Positions 32,477 to 45,734 of a DNA stretch of 64,000 nucleotides are shown here, piece by piece. This DNA is from Abelmoschus esculentus (lineage: Eukaryota > Streptophyta > Magnoliopsida > Malvales > Malvaceae). The position numbers and the translations under genes were made by a program. Every line of letters begins with the position of its first letter. Position 1 is the stretch's first letter. Below the pieces are notes generated by a model that saw only the letters and a program-made list of their open reading frames with translations, ran no database searches and was not told the origin of the DNA. The stretch is taken from positions 12,474,501-12,538,500 of the forward strand of contig JAUCBN010000035.1 of NCBI GenBank assembly GCA_035048815.1, read 5' to 3'.

Positions 32477-33197
32477 GTTTGAGTTTGGGGGTGTAGAGCC
32501 ACTATCGAGGCAATCTACTGTCGCGGCCCTACCATGAAAATGAAGTTTTTAGTGATTAAATTTTTTGTTTTATATCCATCACTTCACTTGAAATTGTTGC
32601 CCATACTCTTACACTGCCCATCATCAGTATTGTCTTAGTTTATTCTTGAAGACAATAGAAATCTTTCTCCTTACCATAGTTAGGTTCTGTTTTGAAGGCT
32701 TAATTATAGGATACTTAAGGAGAAAAACTTAGAAGCTTACTATATGTTGAACTTTAAAACATTTTTGGGACTTGTTTGGTTATAGGAATTTTTTAATAAA
32801 CTAATTAGGTGATAAAGACTTAGATCTTTGGAAAGGTGACTAGAGGTTCCTATCACCGGCTTTAGGATATACTCTTCTTCATGCTAGAGGTGCCTGGAAT
32901 TGGCTCAAGAAATTGTTGTTTTAAAAAGAGTACATTAAATCCAAATCTATTTGTCTTGAACTTAGAGTTTATCTAAGAAGGCCCTTAATCAAACTTATCC
33001 ACAAAAACGTACACACACACTAACCTTATAGTTTGTCTTCTAGGTACACCCTTAGGTAACAGAAAGGTTAAGTCTAAATAATAGACATAGTTATGGTGGG
33101 GAGAATAGATGGAAGTATAAGACCAAAGAAAAATAGAGTTTGACAAATTGATGGTTTGCATTGCTTGAGGACAAGCAATAGTTCGAGTTTGGGGGTG
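32477..33197 (+). other. 3' untranslated internal region and PPT of Athila-like element
   Basis: This ~720-base non-coding stretch continues the host element after K. It has two GAGTTTGGGGGTG motifs (about 32481 and 33186). The second, directly before the 3' LTR, is the likely polypurine tract. AAGACAATAGAA and GAGGACAAGCAATAG are typical of this part of Athila-group elements. No gene is seen. Confidence 0.65.
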
Positions 33198-34508
33198 TGA
33201 TAAGTGCTCAACTCACCATCACTTTCTACACTTTTCATGGGCACTTATCATCAATTATACACCTACTTGAACCAATGCATGTACTTAATATAATATATTT
33301 AGGGATGATGCTATTAAAGATAACATTTATAGAAAAGACATAGTTTACTGCATTTTCATGTCTATGCAGGAACAAGTGTTGCCGCGGCAGCAAAATGAGG
33401 CCGAGGCAGGACCTGATGCCAAGGCAGCAGAAGATAAAAAGCAATATGGCAGACAAACTAAAGAGAAAAATATGGAGAATGTTGCTGGACAAGAAGCCCA
33501 AGGATCGAAGCTGAACAACACATAATAAGCCCAAAGATAAGGCCACGCAGGAAAAAGCCTTCTAGAAGAATTAAACTTATAAATATTTAACCTATGTACA
33601 TAACTTGTTATCTACTCCAAGTTGTACTCTATTTAAGAAAGGCTTGCCCTAGGCCAAGCCTATATAAGGCATAGCTGTCCAAGGGACTAAGGGAGCCGAA
33701 TTTGAGAGTTTACCCTAGGAACAATTCTTCCCATCATGTTCTAAGCTTTCTTATGGTCTAGGTGAAAGTTGTTGAGTATTAGTGAGAGGAGATTGTATCT
33801 TGTTTCTTGTTTCAATGCAATAAAATATCAAAGTTTGCTTACTCTTTGTCATTCTTTGTTCTTGCATCCAAGCTCGGGAGAGAAGTTTGTAAGTAATCTA
33901 TTTGTCTAGACTCGGGGGAGTTAGACTCATGAAAGGAGTAAGTGCGGTATTCAACTTGATTGGAGGATACTAACTTGGCCTAGGGATAGGTTGGGGTTTC
34001 AACGGCTAAAAGAAGTATGAGATTGGTTGTTGATTATAATTGCTTAATGCCGGGAGGTATCATCAAGGACTGATCATCAACAGCGTTTCGACTTAGGAAT
34101 AAGTGGAACCATCAAAGGACATTTTGCCGAACATTGGTAAATTTGCCCAAGAGCAAGGGATGGCCGCGACAGAGAACACTACCGCTGTCGAAGACAGTAA
34201 TCTATAGTACTACCGAGACAGTATAGTACAATTGCATTAGATAGAAACAGATCAATGAAATCCACTATACAGTACAACTGGATCCTGCCCTCTTTCTCAA
34301 ATTTGATCTCATCTTATTTAGTATCTTTTATTTAGTACAATCAACATCCAATTTACTTGTGTCTTTACTTTTGTCTTATAGAGCAAGAAGATCAAAGGAA
34401 GCATATTAAGTATACCAATCCCTGAGGAGATGATAACTCGATAATACTTATCACTTATTACTTGCGACGTGTTCACTTGCACTAATTGCGCATATTTGAC
34501 ACGCATCA
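33198..34508 (+). repeat. 3' LTR of Athila-like element (1311 bp)
   Basis: The LTR begins TGATAAGTGCTCAAC and ends GACACGCATCA. A TATATAAGG promoter box lies at 33661, and AATAAAA, a possible polyadenylation signal, follows at about 33820. Satellite begins right after it. No matching target duplication can be checked because the 5' LTR is truncated. Confidence 0.85.
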
Positions 34509-34967
34509 AACGTATACCGTGATGGACAAGCCCTCTCTTTGAGCATATGTAGTGATGAATGATCCCTCTCTTTGAGTGTATGTCATAATGAACGGTCCTT
34601 CTCTTTGAGCGTATGCCGTGATGGACGACCCCTCTCTTTGAGCGTATGTCGCGATGAAAGACCCCTCTCTTCGAGTGCATGCCATGATGAACAGTCCCTC
34701 TGTTTGAGCGAATACCATGATGAACGACCCCACTCTTTCAGCGTATGTCTCTATGAATGACCCCTCTCTTCGAGTGCATGTCATAATTAATGGTCCCTTT
34801 CTTAGAGCGTATACAGTGATGGACGACCTCTCTCTTTGAGTGTATGTCGCGAAGAAAGACCCCTCTCTTCGAGTGCATGTCATGATTAGCGGTCCCTTTC
34901 TTAGAGCGTATACTGTGATAGACAACCCCTCTCTTTGAGCGTATGTTGCGATGAATGACCCCTCTCA
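34509..34967. repeat. 99-bp satellite, block 4
   Basis: A short S1-S2-S3 array directly abuts the Athila-like 3' LTR on the left and an E/B-type LTR on the right. One plus-strand frame (62 codons, 34572-34760) is open only because the usual TGA of S1 is mutated. No gene is proposed. Confidence 0.92.
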
Positions 34968-36639
34968 TTTATCTTATTCTTTCATGCTTCATTTCACGCA
35001 TGAGATCAAAGGTGAGTTACCTTACTGATCTTAGTATTTATTACTTTTATATACTTTATGGTAAGCTACTTAAGAGTTATTTATTTAGGCTATAAATATG
35101 AATAGTCAATATAACCACATTATTCAGTTTCAGTTTAGATCTAAATTTATATTAAGTTATTTTAAGTATTCTCATTATTTCTATTATTATGTTTTCTTCA
35201 AAGGACTTACCTGCAGCTCAAAGAGTAAATATTAGCTCGGTGTCAGCTCAGTCAGCTCAGTGAGCTCAGAAGAAGCTAAACAAAAGGTAATGCTAGAAAC
35301 ACAAGGTGCCAACTTCAGAATAGCTTGGAAATGCATGGAACACTCCTACAATACTTAAGGGGCTAAAGGATCACTCCGTGTCATCTCACAAATCTCATAC
35401 GAGCTCAAATGAAGCTTAATTCAAAACGAGGATTTAGGAGATTCAAATCAGCTCCAAAAACACTCCTTACACTAGAAGAGAGTATAAGGAAGCTAAATAG
35501 GCCAGTTCACTTTGCTAAAGGCAGCTCGGATTAGCTTATTTCAGCTTCAAACTTTAGCTAAGTCTTTCAGCTAGATAGCTCAGTTCAATTCAGCTCACTC
35601 ATAGCTCGATTAGCTTACCTCAGCTCCAACTATCACTCTCAACTCAACACCTGAAGGTCACCTACCCTTCACCAAGAATCAAGATCGACCATAATCCACA
35701 TTGGACGCCAAGATCATGGAGGGAAAGCAAGTGGGCGCCAAAACAAAGATACAACACTCTTCATTGGGCAGTTTCATGATGGTCCACTTGTTTTCCAATT
35801 TAGAGCAGGATACGTGTCGAATTGGGTTTCGGTTTCTTCAGTAAAGTTGTTCCTGTATCTCTTATCTCTCCAACGAATGTTGAATCACATCAATCCAATA
35901 TCGTCAGCTCGAGATATGACCCAATTACTAAGGACTGTGCAGGCTGAACCGAAAAGTTATATCTCTTCTAATAGATTTGGAGGGAGACACCATTCAAATG
36001 AATGGTTATCAGAGTAGTTAAATGTCATTTCAACCAAACCCCTCAGAAAACTTTAAATAGGACTTGAATTTCATTTTGTAAACACATAATTCAGAATATA
36101 TTTTATCCTTTTTGAGAATTTTCTCTCATTTAGTTCTTAAAATTTTATCGACTTTTTAAGTAATTTTGTACTTGGGGCGTCAACCCCTTTCTATCCATCT
36201 TGATACTTCTGGTTCTTTTAGTTTAATATACTAAAAGGGTCAAAGTCTGTTTATCACCACCCCTTAAAGATCAATATAAGGTTCAGGATTAGGTTTTCAA
36301 TAACCTAGTTTCTTCCTTGAGTATCTTTAAGATACTATTTCCAATTCACCATATCATTATCCTTACATATCCTCTCATTCCATCATCATTCCCGATCCTT
36401 TGCCATCACCATAAAACGTCCTAAACATCCATCACCCTTGTCAACACCACATATCACCTCTCTTCTGCTTCCAAATCAGTCCCTAAACTATTCCTTTCAT
36501 TCCTTTCACCTATTCCTTTCATCCTTTATCCTTAATTCTTCATTTTTGCAGCGACTTCTTGTGAGAGACTTGCTTCCTTCCTAGGTCCTACAATCAAAGT
36601 TTTGTCGTTCAGCACCATCAACAAGTTCGGCACATATCA
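34968..36639 (+). repeat. E-type LTR, plus orientation
   Basis: The end reads GGCACATATCA (36639), the reverse complement of the TGATGTGTGCC start of the copies at 48585 and 58174, so this copy points the other way. It holds a dense GAGCT/AGCTC cluster (35200-35640) and a stretch shared with B-type LTRs (35700-36000). The left border is unclear. No internal element sequence is attached, so it is a solo or truncated LTR. Confidence 0.7.
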
Positions 36640-39600
36640 ACACCTCTCTTTGAGCGTATATCGTAATGAATGACCTCTCTCTTCGAGTGCATGTCATAAT
36701 TAACGGTTCCTTTCTTATAGTGTAAACCGTGATGGACGAACCTCTCTTTAAGCATATATCGCGATGAATGACCCCTCTCTTCGAGTGCATGTCATAAAGA
36801 AAGGTTCCTTTCATAGAGTGTATAACGTGCTGGATGACCCCTTTCTTTGAACATATGTCGCTATGAATGATAACTCTCTTTGAGCATATGTCATAATGAA
36901 CGGTCCCTCTCTTTGAGCGTATGCTGTGATGGACGGCCCCTCTCTTTGAGCGTATGCTGTGATGGACGACCCCTCTTTTAGCGATATTACGATGAATGAT
37001 CCCTCTCTTCGAGCATGTCATAATGAACGGTCCCTCTCTTTTAGCGTATGTCATGATAGACGACCCCTCTCTTTGAGCGTATGTCGCAATGAATGACCCT
37101 TATCTTCAAGTGCAATTCATAATGAACGGTCGCTCTCTTTAAGCGTATACTGTGATGGATGACCCCTCTCTTTGAGCGTATGTGCGATGAATGACCCCTC
37201 TCTTCGATTGCATGTCATAATGAACGGTCCCTTTCTTAGAGCATATGCCATGATGGACAACTCCTCTCTTTCAGCGTATGTCGCGATGAATGACTCCTCT
37301 CATTGAGCATATGTCATAATGAATGGTCCGTCTCTTGGAGCGTATATCTCGATGTCTGACACCGCTCTTTGAGAATATATCAGGGTGAATGACCCATCTC
37401 TTCTAGCTTATATCATATTGAACGATCCCTCTCTTTCAGCGTATACCGTGATGGATGCCACAGCTCTTTGAGCGTATGTCGCGATAAAGGACCGCTCTCT
37501 TCTAGTGCATGTCATACTAAACGGTCCCTCTCTTTGAGCGTGTACTGTGATGGATGACCCCTCTCTTTGAGCATATGTCGCGATGAATGACCCCTCTTCG
37601 AGTGCCTGTCATAATGAACGACCCCTTTCTTAGAGCATATGTCATGATGGACAAACCCTCTCTTTGAGCGTATGTCGCGGTGAATCACTTCTCTCATTGA
37701 GCATATGTCATAATGAATGGTCCCTCTCTTTGAGCGTATGTTGGTGATGGACGACCCCTCTCTTTGAGCGTATGTAGCGATGAATGATCACCAACTTCGA
37801 GTGCATGTCATAAAGAACGACCCCTCTCTTTGAGCGTATGTCGCGATCAATGACCCCACTGTTCAAGTGCTTGTCATAATGAACGGTCCCTCTCTTTGAG
37901 CGTATACCGTGATGGAAGTCGCCGCTCTTTGAGCGTATGTCGCGATGAATGACCCCTCTCTTCAAGTGCATGCCATAATGAATGGTCCCTCTCTTTGAGC
38001 GTATACCGTCATCGATGACCCCATTCTTCGAGCGTATATTGCGATGAATGTCACTTCTCTTTGAGTGCATGTTAGGGTGAACAGTCCCTCTCTTTTAGCG
38101 AATACTGTGATGGACGACCCCTTTCTTTGATAGTATGTCACAATGAATGACCCCTTTCTTCGAGTGCATGTAATAACGAACGGTCCCTCTCTTTGAGCGT
38201 ATACCATGATCGATGACCCCTCTCACTGAGCATACATTCTGATGAATAACACTTCTCTTCGAGTGCATGTTAGGGTGAACAGTACCTCTCTTTTAGCGTA
38301 TATCGTGATCGATGACCCCTCACTTTGAGCATATGTTGCGATGAATGACCCTTCTCTTCGAGTGCATGTCATGTGAATGGTCCCTCTCTTTGAGTGCATA
38401 TCATGATGGAAGACCCTTCTCTTTGATTGTCGGTTGCGATGAATGACCCGTCTCTTTGAATGCATATCTTAATTAACGGTCCCTTTCTTAGAGCGTATAC
38501 CATGATGGACGACCCTTCTATTTGAGCGTATGTCGCGGTAAATGACCCCTCTCTTCAAGTGTATGTCATAATGAACGGTCGCTTACTTTGAGCGTTTACC
38601 GTGATGGACGACCCCTCTCTTTGAGCGTTTGTCGCGATGAATGACCCTTATCATCGAGTGAATGTCATAATAAACGGTCCCTCTCTTTGAGTGTTTACCG
38701 TGATGGACGACCACTCTTCGAGTGCATGTCATAATGAATGGTCTCTCTATGTGAGCGTATACCGTGATCGATGACCCCTGTCTTCGAGTGTATGTTGCGA
38801 TGATTGACCCCTCTCTTCGAGTGCATGTCATGGTGAATGACCCCTCTCTTTGAATGTATACCGTGATGGACGACCCCTCTCTTTGAGCGTAAGTCGTGAT
38901 GAATGACCACCCTCTTTGAGTGCATGACATAATGTACGATCCCTTTCTTAGAGCGTATACCCTGATGGTCGACCCCTCTCTTTGAGCGTATATCCCGGTG
39001 AACGACCCCTCACTTCGACTGTATGTCATAATGAATGGTACCTCTCTTTGAGCGTATATCTCGATGTTTGCCCCCGCTCTTTGAGCGTATGTCAGGGTGA
39101 ATGACACCACTCTTCTAGTGCATGTCATACTAAATGGTCCCTTTCTTTGAGCGTATACCGTGATGGACAACCCCTCTCTTTGAGCGTTTCTCGTGATGAA
39201 TGACACTTCTCTTCAAGTGCATGTCATGGTGGACGACCCTCTTTGAGTGTATGTCGCGAAGAATGACCCCTCTCTTCGAGCGCATGTCATAATGAACAGT
39301 CCCTCTCTTTGAGCATCTACCGTCATGGACGACCCCTCTCTTTAGGCGTATGTCGCAAGGAATGACCACTCTCTTCGAGTGCATGTCACCATGACCGGTC
39401 CCTTTCTTAGAGCATATACCATGATGGACGACTCCTCTCTTTAAGCATATATCACGGTGAACGACCCCTTTCTTCGAGCATCTCATAATGAACGGTCCCT
39501 CTCTTTGAGCGTATATCGTGATGGACGACCCCTCTCTTTGATCGTATGTCGCGATTAATGACCTCTCTCTTTGAGTGCATGCCATGGTGAACAGTTCCTC

Positions 39601-40920
39601 TCTTTGTGCGTATATCGTGATCGACGACCCCTCTCTTTAAGCGTATGTCGCGTTGAATGAACTTTCTCTTCGAGTGCATGTCATAATGAATCGTCCCTTT
39701 CTTACAGCGTAAACCGTGATGAACAAACCACCCTTCTCTTTGAGCGTATGTCGCGATGAATGACCCCTCTCAACGAGTTCATGTCAAATTGAAACGGCCT
39801 TTTCTTAGAGCATATACCGTGATGGACGACCCCTCTCTTTGAGAGTATGTCGTGGTAAATGACCTCTCTCTTCGAGTGTTTGTCATAATGAACAGACCCT
39901 CTCTTTGAGCATATATCGTGATGGACGACCCCTCTCTTTGAGTGTATGTCACGATGAATGACCCCTAACTTCGAGTGTATGTCATAATAAACGGTCCCTC
40001 CCTTTGAGCGTATACTGTGATGGACGACCCCTTTCTTTCTGAGAGTGCATGTCATAATGAACGGCCCCTCTCTTTGAGCGTATACCGCGATGGATGCCGC
40101 GCTCTTTGAGCATATGTCGCGATGAATGACCACACTCTTCGAGTGCATGTTATAAAGAACGATCCCTCTATTTGAGCGTATACCGTGGTCGATGACCCCT
40201 TTCTTTGAGGGTATGTTGCGATGAATGACACTTCTCTTTTCCCTCTCTTTCAGCGTATGCCATGGTGGACGACCCTTGTCTTTGAGCGTTTGTCGTGATT
40301 AATGACCCCTCTCTTTGAGTGCATGTCATGGTGAATGGTCCCTCTCTTTGAGCGTATGTCGTGATGGATGACACCTCTCTTTGAGCGTATGTCGAAATGA
40401 ATGACCCCTCTGTTCGAGTGCATGTCATAATTAATGGTCGCTTTCTTAGTGCGTATACCATGGTGGACGACCCCTGTCTTTGAGCGTATGTCGCGATGAA
40501 TGATCCCTCTCTTCCGGTGCATGTCATGGTAAATGGTGTCTCTCTTTGAGCGTATGCCGTATTGGAAGACCCCTCTCTTTGAGCGTATGCCGTAATGGAA
40601 GACCCCTCTCTTTGAGCATATGTCGCAATGAATGACCCCTCTCTTGACCCCTTTCTTTGAGCGTATATCGTGGTTGGACGACGCTTCTCTTTGAGCGTAT
40701 ATCGCTATGAATGGCCCTCTTTTTGAGTGCATGTCATAATTAATGGTCCATTTCTTAGAGCGTATACCGTGATGGACTACCGCTCTCTTTGAGCGTATGT
40801 CACGATGAATGACCCCTCTCTTCGAGTGCATGTCATGGTAAACGGTCCCTCTCTTTGAGCGTGTGCCATGATGGACGACCCCTGTCATTGAGCGTTTGTC
40901 GCGATGAATGAACCCTCTCT
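36640..40920. repeat. 99-bp satellite, block 5
   Basis: A continuous array of about 4.3 kb with S1-S2-S3 subunits and some irregular spots where subunits are lost or doubled (for example 40555-40650). The longest minus-strand frames are 212 codons (40250-40888) and 207 codons (38583-39206). They are periodic 11-residue units such as MHSKRGVIHRD and IRSKRGVVHHG, as expected from a 33-base period. No start context or domain suggests a real protein. Confidence 0.95.
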
Positions 40921-42095
40921 AAAGTAATGTTTTGTGATTGCATAACCACATCTTTATATTTATTCTAAGTCATCTTATTCTTAATATTAACTAAACTATA
41001 TTGTTTTCTAGCTCATTTTGGTTTATTTTAGTTTGTTTCAGCTTATACATTGTTTGCTTATTGTTTCAGCTATTTTAAGTAAAGATAATAGCCCGAGGAA
41101 GCTTAAAGACATTAAAGGTAGCTCAATGTGGCTTGGGAAGACTTATGACAGCTTGGAACAACTCAAGAACGGCTCAAACACTTAGAATTGCATAGGAGCT
41201 TAAGGAATGATTATTTTAGGTCGTGAACTTAAAGGAACTATGTATAGGAGCTCACGAACTTAAAGGCCTAGCTCAAGCAGCTAAAGTTAACTTAGAAGAA
41301 GCTAAATGGAAAGCAATGCTACAAACACAAGGATTCAACTTTAGAATATCTTGGGAATGCATGGAACACTCCTATAGTACTTAAAGGACTCAAGACTTGC
41401 TCCATGTCAGCTCACAAATCCTATATGAGCTCAAATGAAGCAAATTTCAAAACGAGGCATTAAGAGATTCATATCAGCTCAAGAACACTTCTCACACTAG
41501 AAGAGAGTATAAGGAAGCTAATGGACCAACTCACTTTGCTAAAGGAATTTCGAATTAGCTTATTTCACCTTCAAACTTTAGCTAAAGTGTTTCAGTTAGA
41601 TAGCTTAGCTCACTAGCTCACTCTCAACTCACTCTCAGCTCGATTAGCTCATCTCAGCTCGATTAGGTCGCCAACCCTTCACCAAGTATCATGTCCGTCC
41701 ATTATCCACATTTTGCACCAAGATAATGGAGAGAAAGCAAGTGGGCGCCAAAACAAAGAGATAACACTTTTTAGTGGATAGATTCATGATGGTCCACTTG
41801 TTTTCCAATTTCGAGGAAGATACAAGATGAACTAGGTTTCGTTGTCTGCATGAAAGTTGTTCCGTATCTCTTATCTTTCGAATGCATGTTGAATCACATC
41901 AATCCGATATCGGAAGCTCGAGATATGACAAAATTACTAAAGACTGTACAGGATAAAATTTTAACAAAAAGTTCCAACAACTCTTGGAAGGAGAGACCAT
42001 TCAACCGAACGGTTAAGGAGGGAGACACCACCAATTGAACAGACACCAAGGCCACTATTCGGCCAACTTTTCAAAGGGAAATGTCCCTTGGCCAC
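40921..42095 (+). repeat. E/B-type LTR fragment, plus orientation
   Basis: An AGCTC-rich part (41040-41670) is followed by sequence that is the reverse complement of about 42715-43060 in the neighbouring B LTR. It stops at CTTGGCCAC, where the TGATATG of B copy 2 begins. The same border recurs at about 57002. No coding sequence is seen. Confidence 0.7.
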
Positions 42096-43861
42096 TGATA
42101 TGCTCCAACTCTCCAAAGATGCTTGTAGAGAGAAGCTTTGATTGCCCGGACCTTAGAATGCAAGAAAGCCTTGTATTGTTTCATGAACAAAAGAATGTTA
42201 AAGGATGCTGGAAATAAGATAAGGATGATTTAGGAAGAGGTTATGGTTTGGGGTTAGATGAAAAGGAAGTTGTCTTGGTGAAGGGAATGCGTGGGGGATG
42301 TTGATGGTTGATTAAGGAAGAAAATGGAGGTGTTTAAGTGAAGTAAATGATATAGAAGGATATGTTAAGGGCTGGTGAAGAATGGTGGACGAAAATGGAA
42401 TGTGGATGGTGATTATGTGATGATGGAATGATAGTATTCAAAGGGGCAAAGGTTGAACTTATGTTATAGGAACATAAACCAAATCTAGTTGCAACTCTAA
42501 GTGTGGTAGATACACCTAGACCTCTTTGAAATGTAATTTCATAAATCTAAAGTATAAAGGATGGAGGGTGATGCCACAAAACAAATAGATGATTTGATAA
42601 GTCGATAAAGTTCTTAAAAGAACAAGAATGAGAAATTAACTCACAAAATAAATAATCTGATTCAAAGTTGTGTGTTCAAATGCTAAAATGGCTACATATT
42701 TATATGAAATGAAAGGGTGTGGCCAAGGGACATTCCCCTTTGAAAAGGTGGATGAATAGTGGCCTTGGTGTTTGCTCAATTGGTGGTGTCTCCCTCCTTA
42801 ACCGTTCGGGTTGAATGGTGTCTCCTTCCAAGAATTGTTGTAACTTTTCGGTTCAAAATTCCAGCCTGCACAGTCTTCAGTAAATTGGACATATCTCAAG
42901 TTCCCAATATCAGATTGATTCAATTCAACATGCGTTGGAAATATAAGAGATAGAGGAACAACTTTTATGAAGACACCGAAACCCAATTCAACTTCTATAT
43001 TACTCGAAATTGGCAAACAAATGGACCATCATGAATCTGCCCAATGAAGAGTGTTATCTCTTTGTTTTGGCGCCGAAACATGTTTCCCTCCATGATTGGT
43101 CGGTTTTGTCTCTTAGGGACAAACATGTCCTTCCATGCTTGAGATGAAGGTTGTAGGGTGAGCTAAGATAAGCTTGATGAACTAAGGCTGAGCTGGTTGA
43201 GCTGATCTAGCTAGATGATTTAGCTAGCTGAAAGTTCACCATCTTTGAGTGATGATTTGAGCTGAACGGCTAACCCCTTAGTTGAGTGAATTGATCCTTA
43301 GGGCCATAATACTCTCCTTAATCCATAAGAGTGTATAGGAGCTGATCCGAATCCCAAATGAAGGGAAATTCACCATTTGTCGTTTTGAGCTCATTTTGAA
43401 TTCGTGAGCTAGAACGGAGCTATCTTCCACTTCATTGCGCTGCCTAAGAGTGTTTAGTACATTTTGGTGTTGATCAGAAACTGGTAAGTGCCTCAAAAAA
43501 TGATTCTTTGTTTTAAGCTCAAATGGTGCATTTGAGCTAAAACGGAGCTGGCCAATAGTCCTTTAAGCTGTGTTTAACATAACCTGCAAAGAAACAACTT
43601 AAACTAATAAGTATGATGTTACTAAACATGTGTTGAATATTAATTATGCATAATATAAGCTAAATAAAGCTGTGATTCAATACTAATTACTAAGTTATCA
43701 ATAGTAATATAAGAAAATAAACATTATATGTATATAATATGAGATAGCAAGTGAGTGTAGCACATGAATTGAGTAAATAAAGAGGATTAATTAGAACTCC
43801 CTGATTCAAATTGTGTGACTTAAGGTATGGGCAGAAACTGAAGTTGGGCGTGCACATATTA
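42096..43861 (-). repeat. 3' LTR of B copy 2
   Basis: It starts TGATATGCTCC and ends GCACATATTA. GAGCT words cluster at about 43150-43270. It is the most complete B LTR in the window. Confidence 0.85.
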
Positions 43862-44111
43862 TCCCCTTCTTCTTTTGGGCGATTTATCCTCAAATCGAAC
43901 CCCTTGGTGCTGCAATCTCCCTTAGCAATTGGAAAGACATAATTTTGACGTGCATGGCCTTCTATCTCCTCCTTGAATTTCTGAATAGAAGATGAGAATT
44001 CTTTTTGGCTTGTTTTGGGTTAGAAAATTCAGAAGTGAGCACGGGATGTGTCAAAAGACATTCCCTAATCCACTTGATGCTTTCAGACACCTTTTCTTCC
44101 CTAGGCCCTCC

Positions 44112-45734
44112 TTATTTAAGCTTGGTTTGGATCTTCTCTTGTTTCCTAGCCTCCACACTTTGTTTCATCAGAATCTGGTCACTTTGCACTTGTTTAGGCG
44201 TCATAGGTGCAAGCACTATCTTCTTGCCTCCACGCTTGAAGATGAACCGATTGGTGTAACAATCATGCATCGTTCTTCGATCATATTGCCATGGCCTCTC
44301 AAGTAAAATTTGACTTGCGTGCATAGGAACTACGTTGCACAAACTCTCATCCTTATATGAACTAATAGAGAAAGGGACAAGAACCTGTTTGGTGACCTTT
44401 AATTCCCCCGAATCATTGAGCCATTGGAGTTTAATGGGTCTGGATGCTTTAAAGTTTTGAGGCCGAGTTTATCCACCATAAGAGTGCTAGCCACGTTGGT
44501 GCAGCTTCCACCATCGATTATCATAAAACACATTTTGTTATTAACATAACACCTAGTGTGAAATATGTTCTCTCGTTGCTCCTCTTCTTCTAACATTTGG
44601 GTGTTTAAAAGCCTTTTAACAACCATAAGTTGTCCTTCAACGGCAGGGGTGAATTCTTCTTCTTCCTCTTGCTTGGATTCTTCCAAAATTTCTTCCTCAT
44701 TATCCGATGCAATCTCTCCATTTTCCAGCAACAACATAGTGTTTTTATTTGGACATTGGCTAGCAATATGGCCATTCCCTAAGCACTTGAAACATTTGAT
44801 CTCTCGGGATTGTGTGGACACTTCTTGTTGCTTTCCTCGAATATTCTCCACCATAGGCTTGGTTTTGGACGTTTCAGCCTGTTCTTTGCCTTGGAAAGGA
44901 GTATTTCTCAGAGGTGTGTTTGGACTCTATTTAGGGGCTGCATTTGTGACACCTCTAGAAGATGATCTCTTGCGTTGTTGCCTCTCGATTTTGATAGCCA
45001 TATGCACCATGTCCTCAATTTCAATGTAGTGTTGTAATTCAACTACGTTAGCATTATCTTTGTTTAATTTGGACAAGAACCTTGTCATGGTGGCTTCGCG
45101 GTCTTCATGCACACTTGTTCGGATCTTGGCTATTTCCATCTCTTTGTAGTAGTCTTCCACGGTTCTACTTCCTTGTTTAAGATTCTGCAACTTATAATAG
45201 AGATCACGGTGATAATGAGTAGGCACAAAATGTTTCCTTAGAATATGTTTCATTTCTCTCCAAGTGTTGATAGGCCATTCACAATTGCGTCTCCTTGTTG
45301 ATCTTAGTTAATCCCACCATACAAGTGCGTAGTCAATAAATTCTAAGGAAGCCATGTGCTCCTTCTTTTGCTCAGAATAGTTATGGTATTCAAAGATGTG
45401 CTTCACTTTGCTCTCCCAGTCCAAATATGCCTCCGGTTTTGATTTTCCTTGAAAGAGAGGAATGTTAACTCGAACACTCCCAAAATTGTCATCCAATTGG
45501 CCATGGTTCCTTCCATTGCTCTAGACAGAAATGACATCTTCTTCTTCAATCTCATGTTGCATGGGATGCCTTCTACGATTCTGTCCATCTTGGCCCCTTG
45601 GACGCCCTCCACTGGACTTCTCAATACGATCCATCCACTCATGAATTGGTTCTAACTCATCACATAAGAGCTTGTGTTTGGAGGTTCTGGGCTGGTCGTT
45701 CTTCCCGATTGTTTTCATTTAAGTGTTGAGACAT
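44112..45734 (-). pseudogene. gag: Family B gag-protease, copy 2
   Basis: The likely ATG is at 45732-45734 (MSQHLNENN). Gag pieces follow in broken frames: FQGKSKPEAYLDWESKV (about 45410-45460), YALVWWD, VPTHYHRDLYYKLQNL (about 45180-45230) and the knuckle CFKCLGNGHIASQC (about 44745-44790). Protease reads MIIDGGSCTNVAS (about 44490-44530) and LLERPWQYDRRTM. Translation then passes ILMKQSVEARKQEKIQ and runs into the 3' non-coding end. A TAA is present at the WWDQ position (about 45308) and several frameshifts occur. The copy is inactive but collinear with B copy 1. Confidence 0.8.

Larger units (their letters stand above)
18143..34508 (+). mobile_element. Athila-like Ty3/gypsy element, nested and lacking RT/integrase
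   Basis: This plus-strand element has a 38-base remnant of its 5' LTR (18143-18180), an aspartate-tRNA-type primer site, gag-protease, an env-like ORF, a 3' internal end and a full 3' LTR (33198-34508). Two younger elements are inserted: a deleted gypsy copy (21587-22868) and element K (24257-32471). With these removed, only about 530 bases separate the protease stop from the env-like start, so reverse transcriptase, RNase H and integrase are absent. The 38 bases shared between LTRs differ at three positions, indicating age. The Athila-type assignment comes from Gag, primer site and env-like ORF. Confidence 0.85.

Noticed and set aside
36640..40920. CRISPR-like array of direct repeats and spacers
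   Set aside because: The 33-base units are related to each other along their whole length; there are no unique spacers, and the surroundings are plant retroelements.
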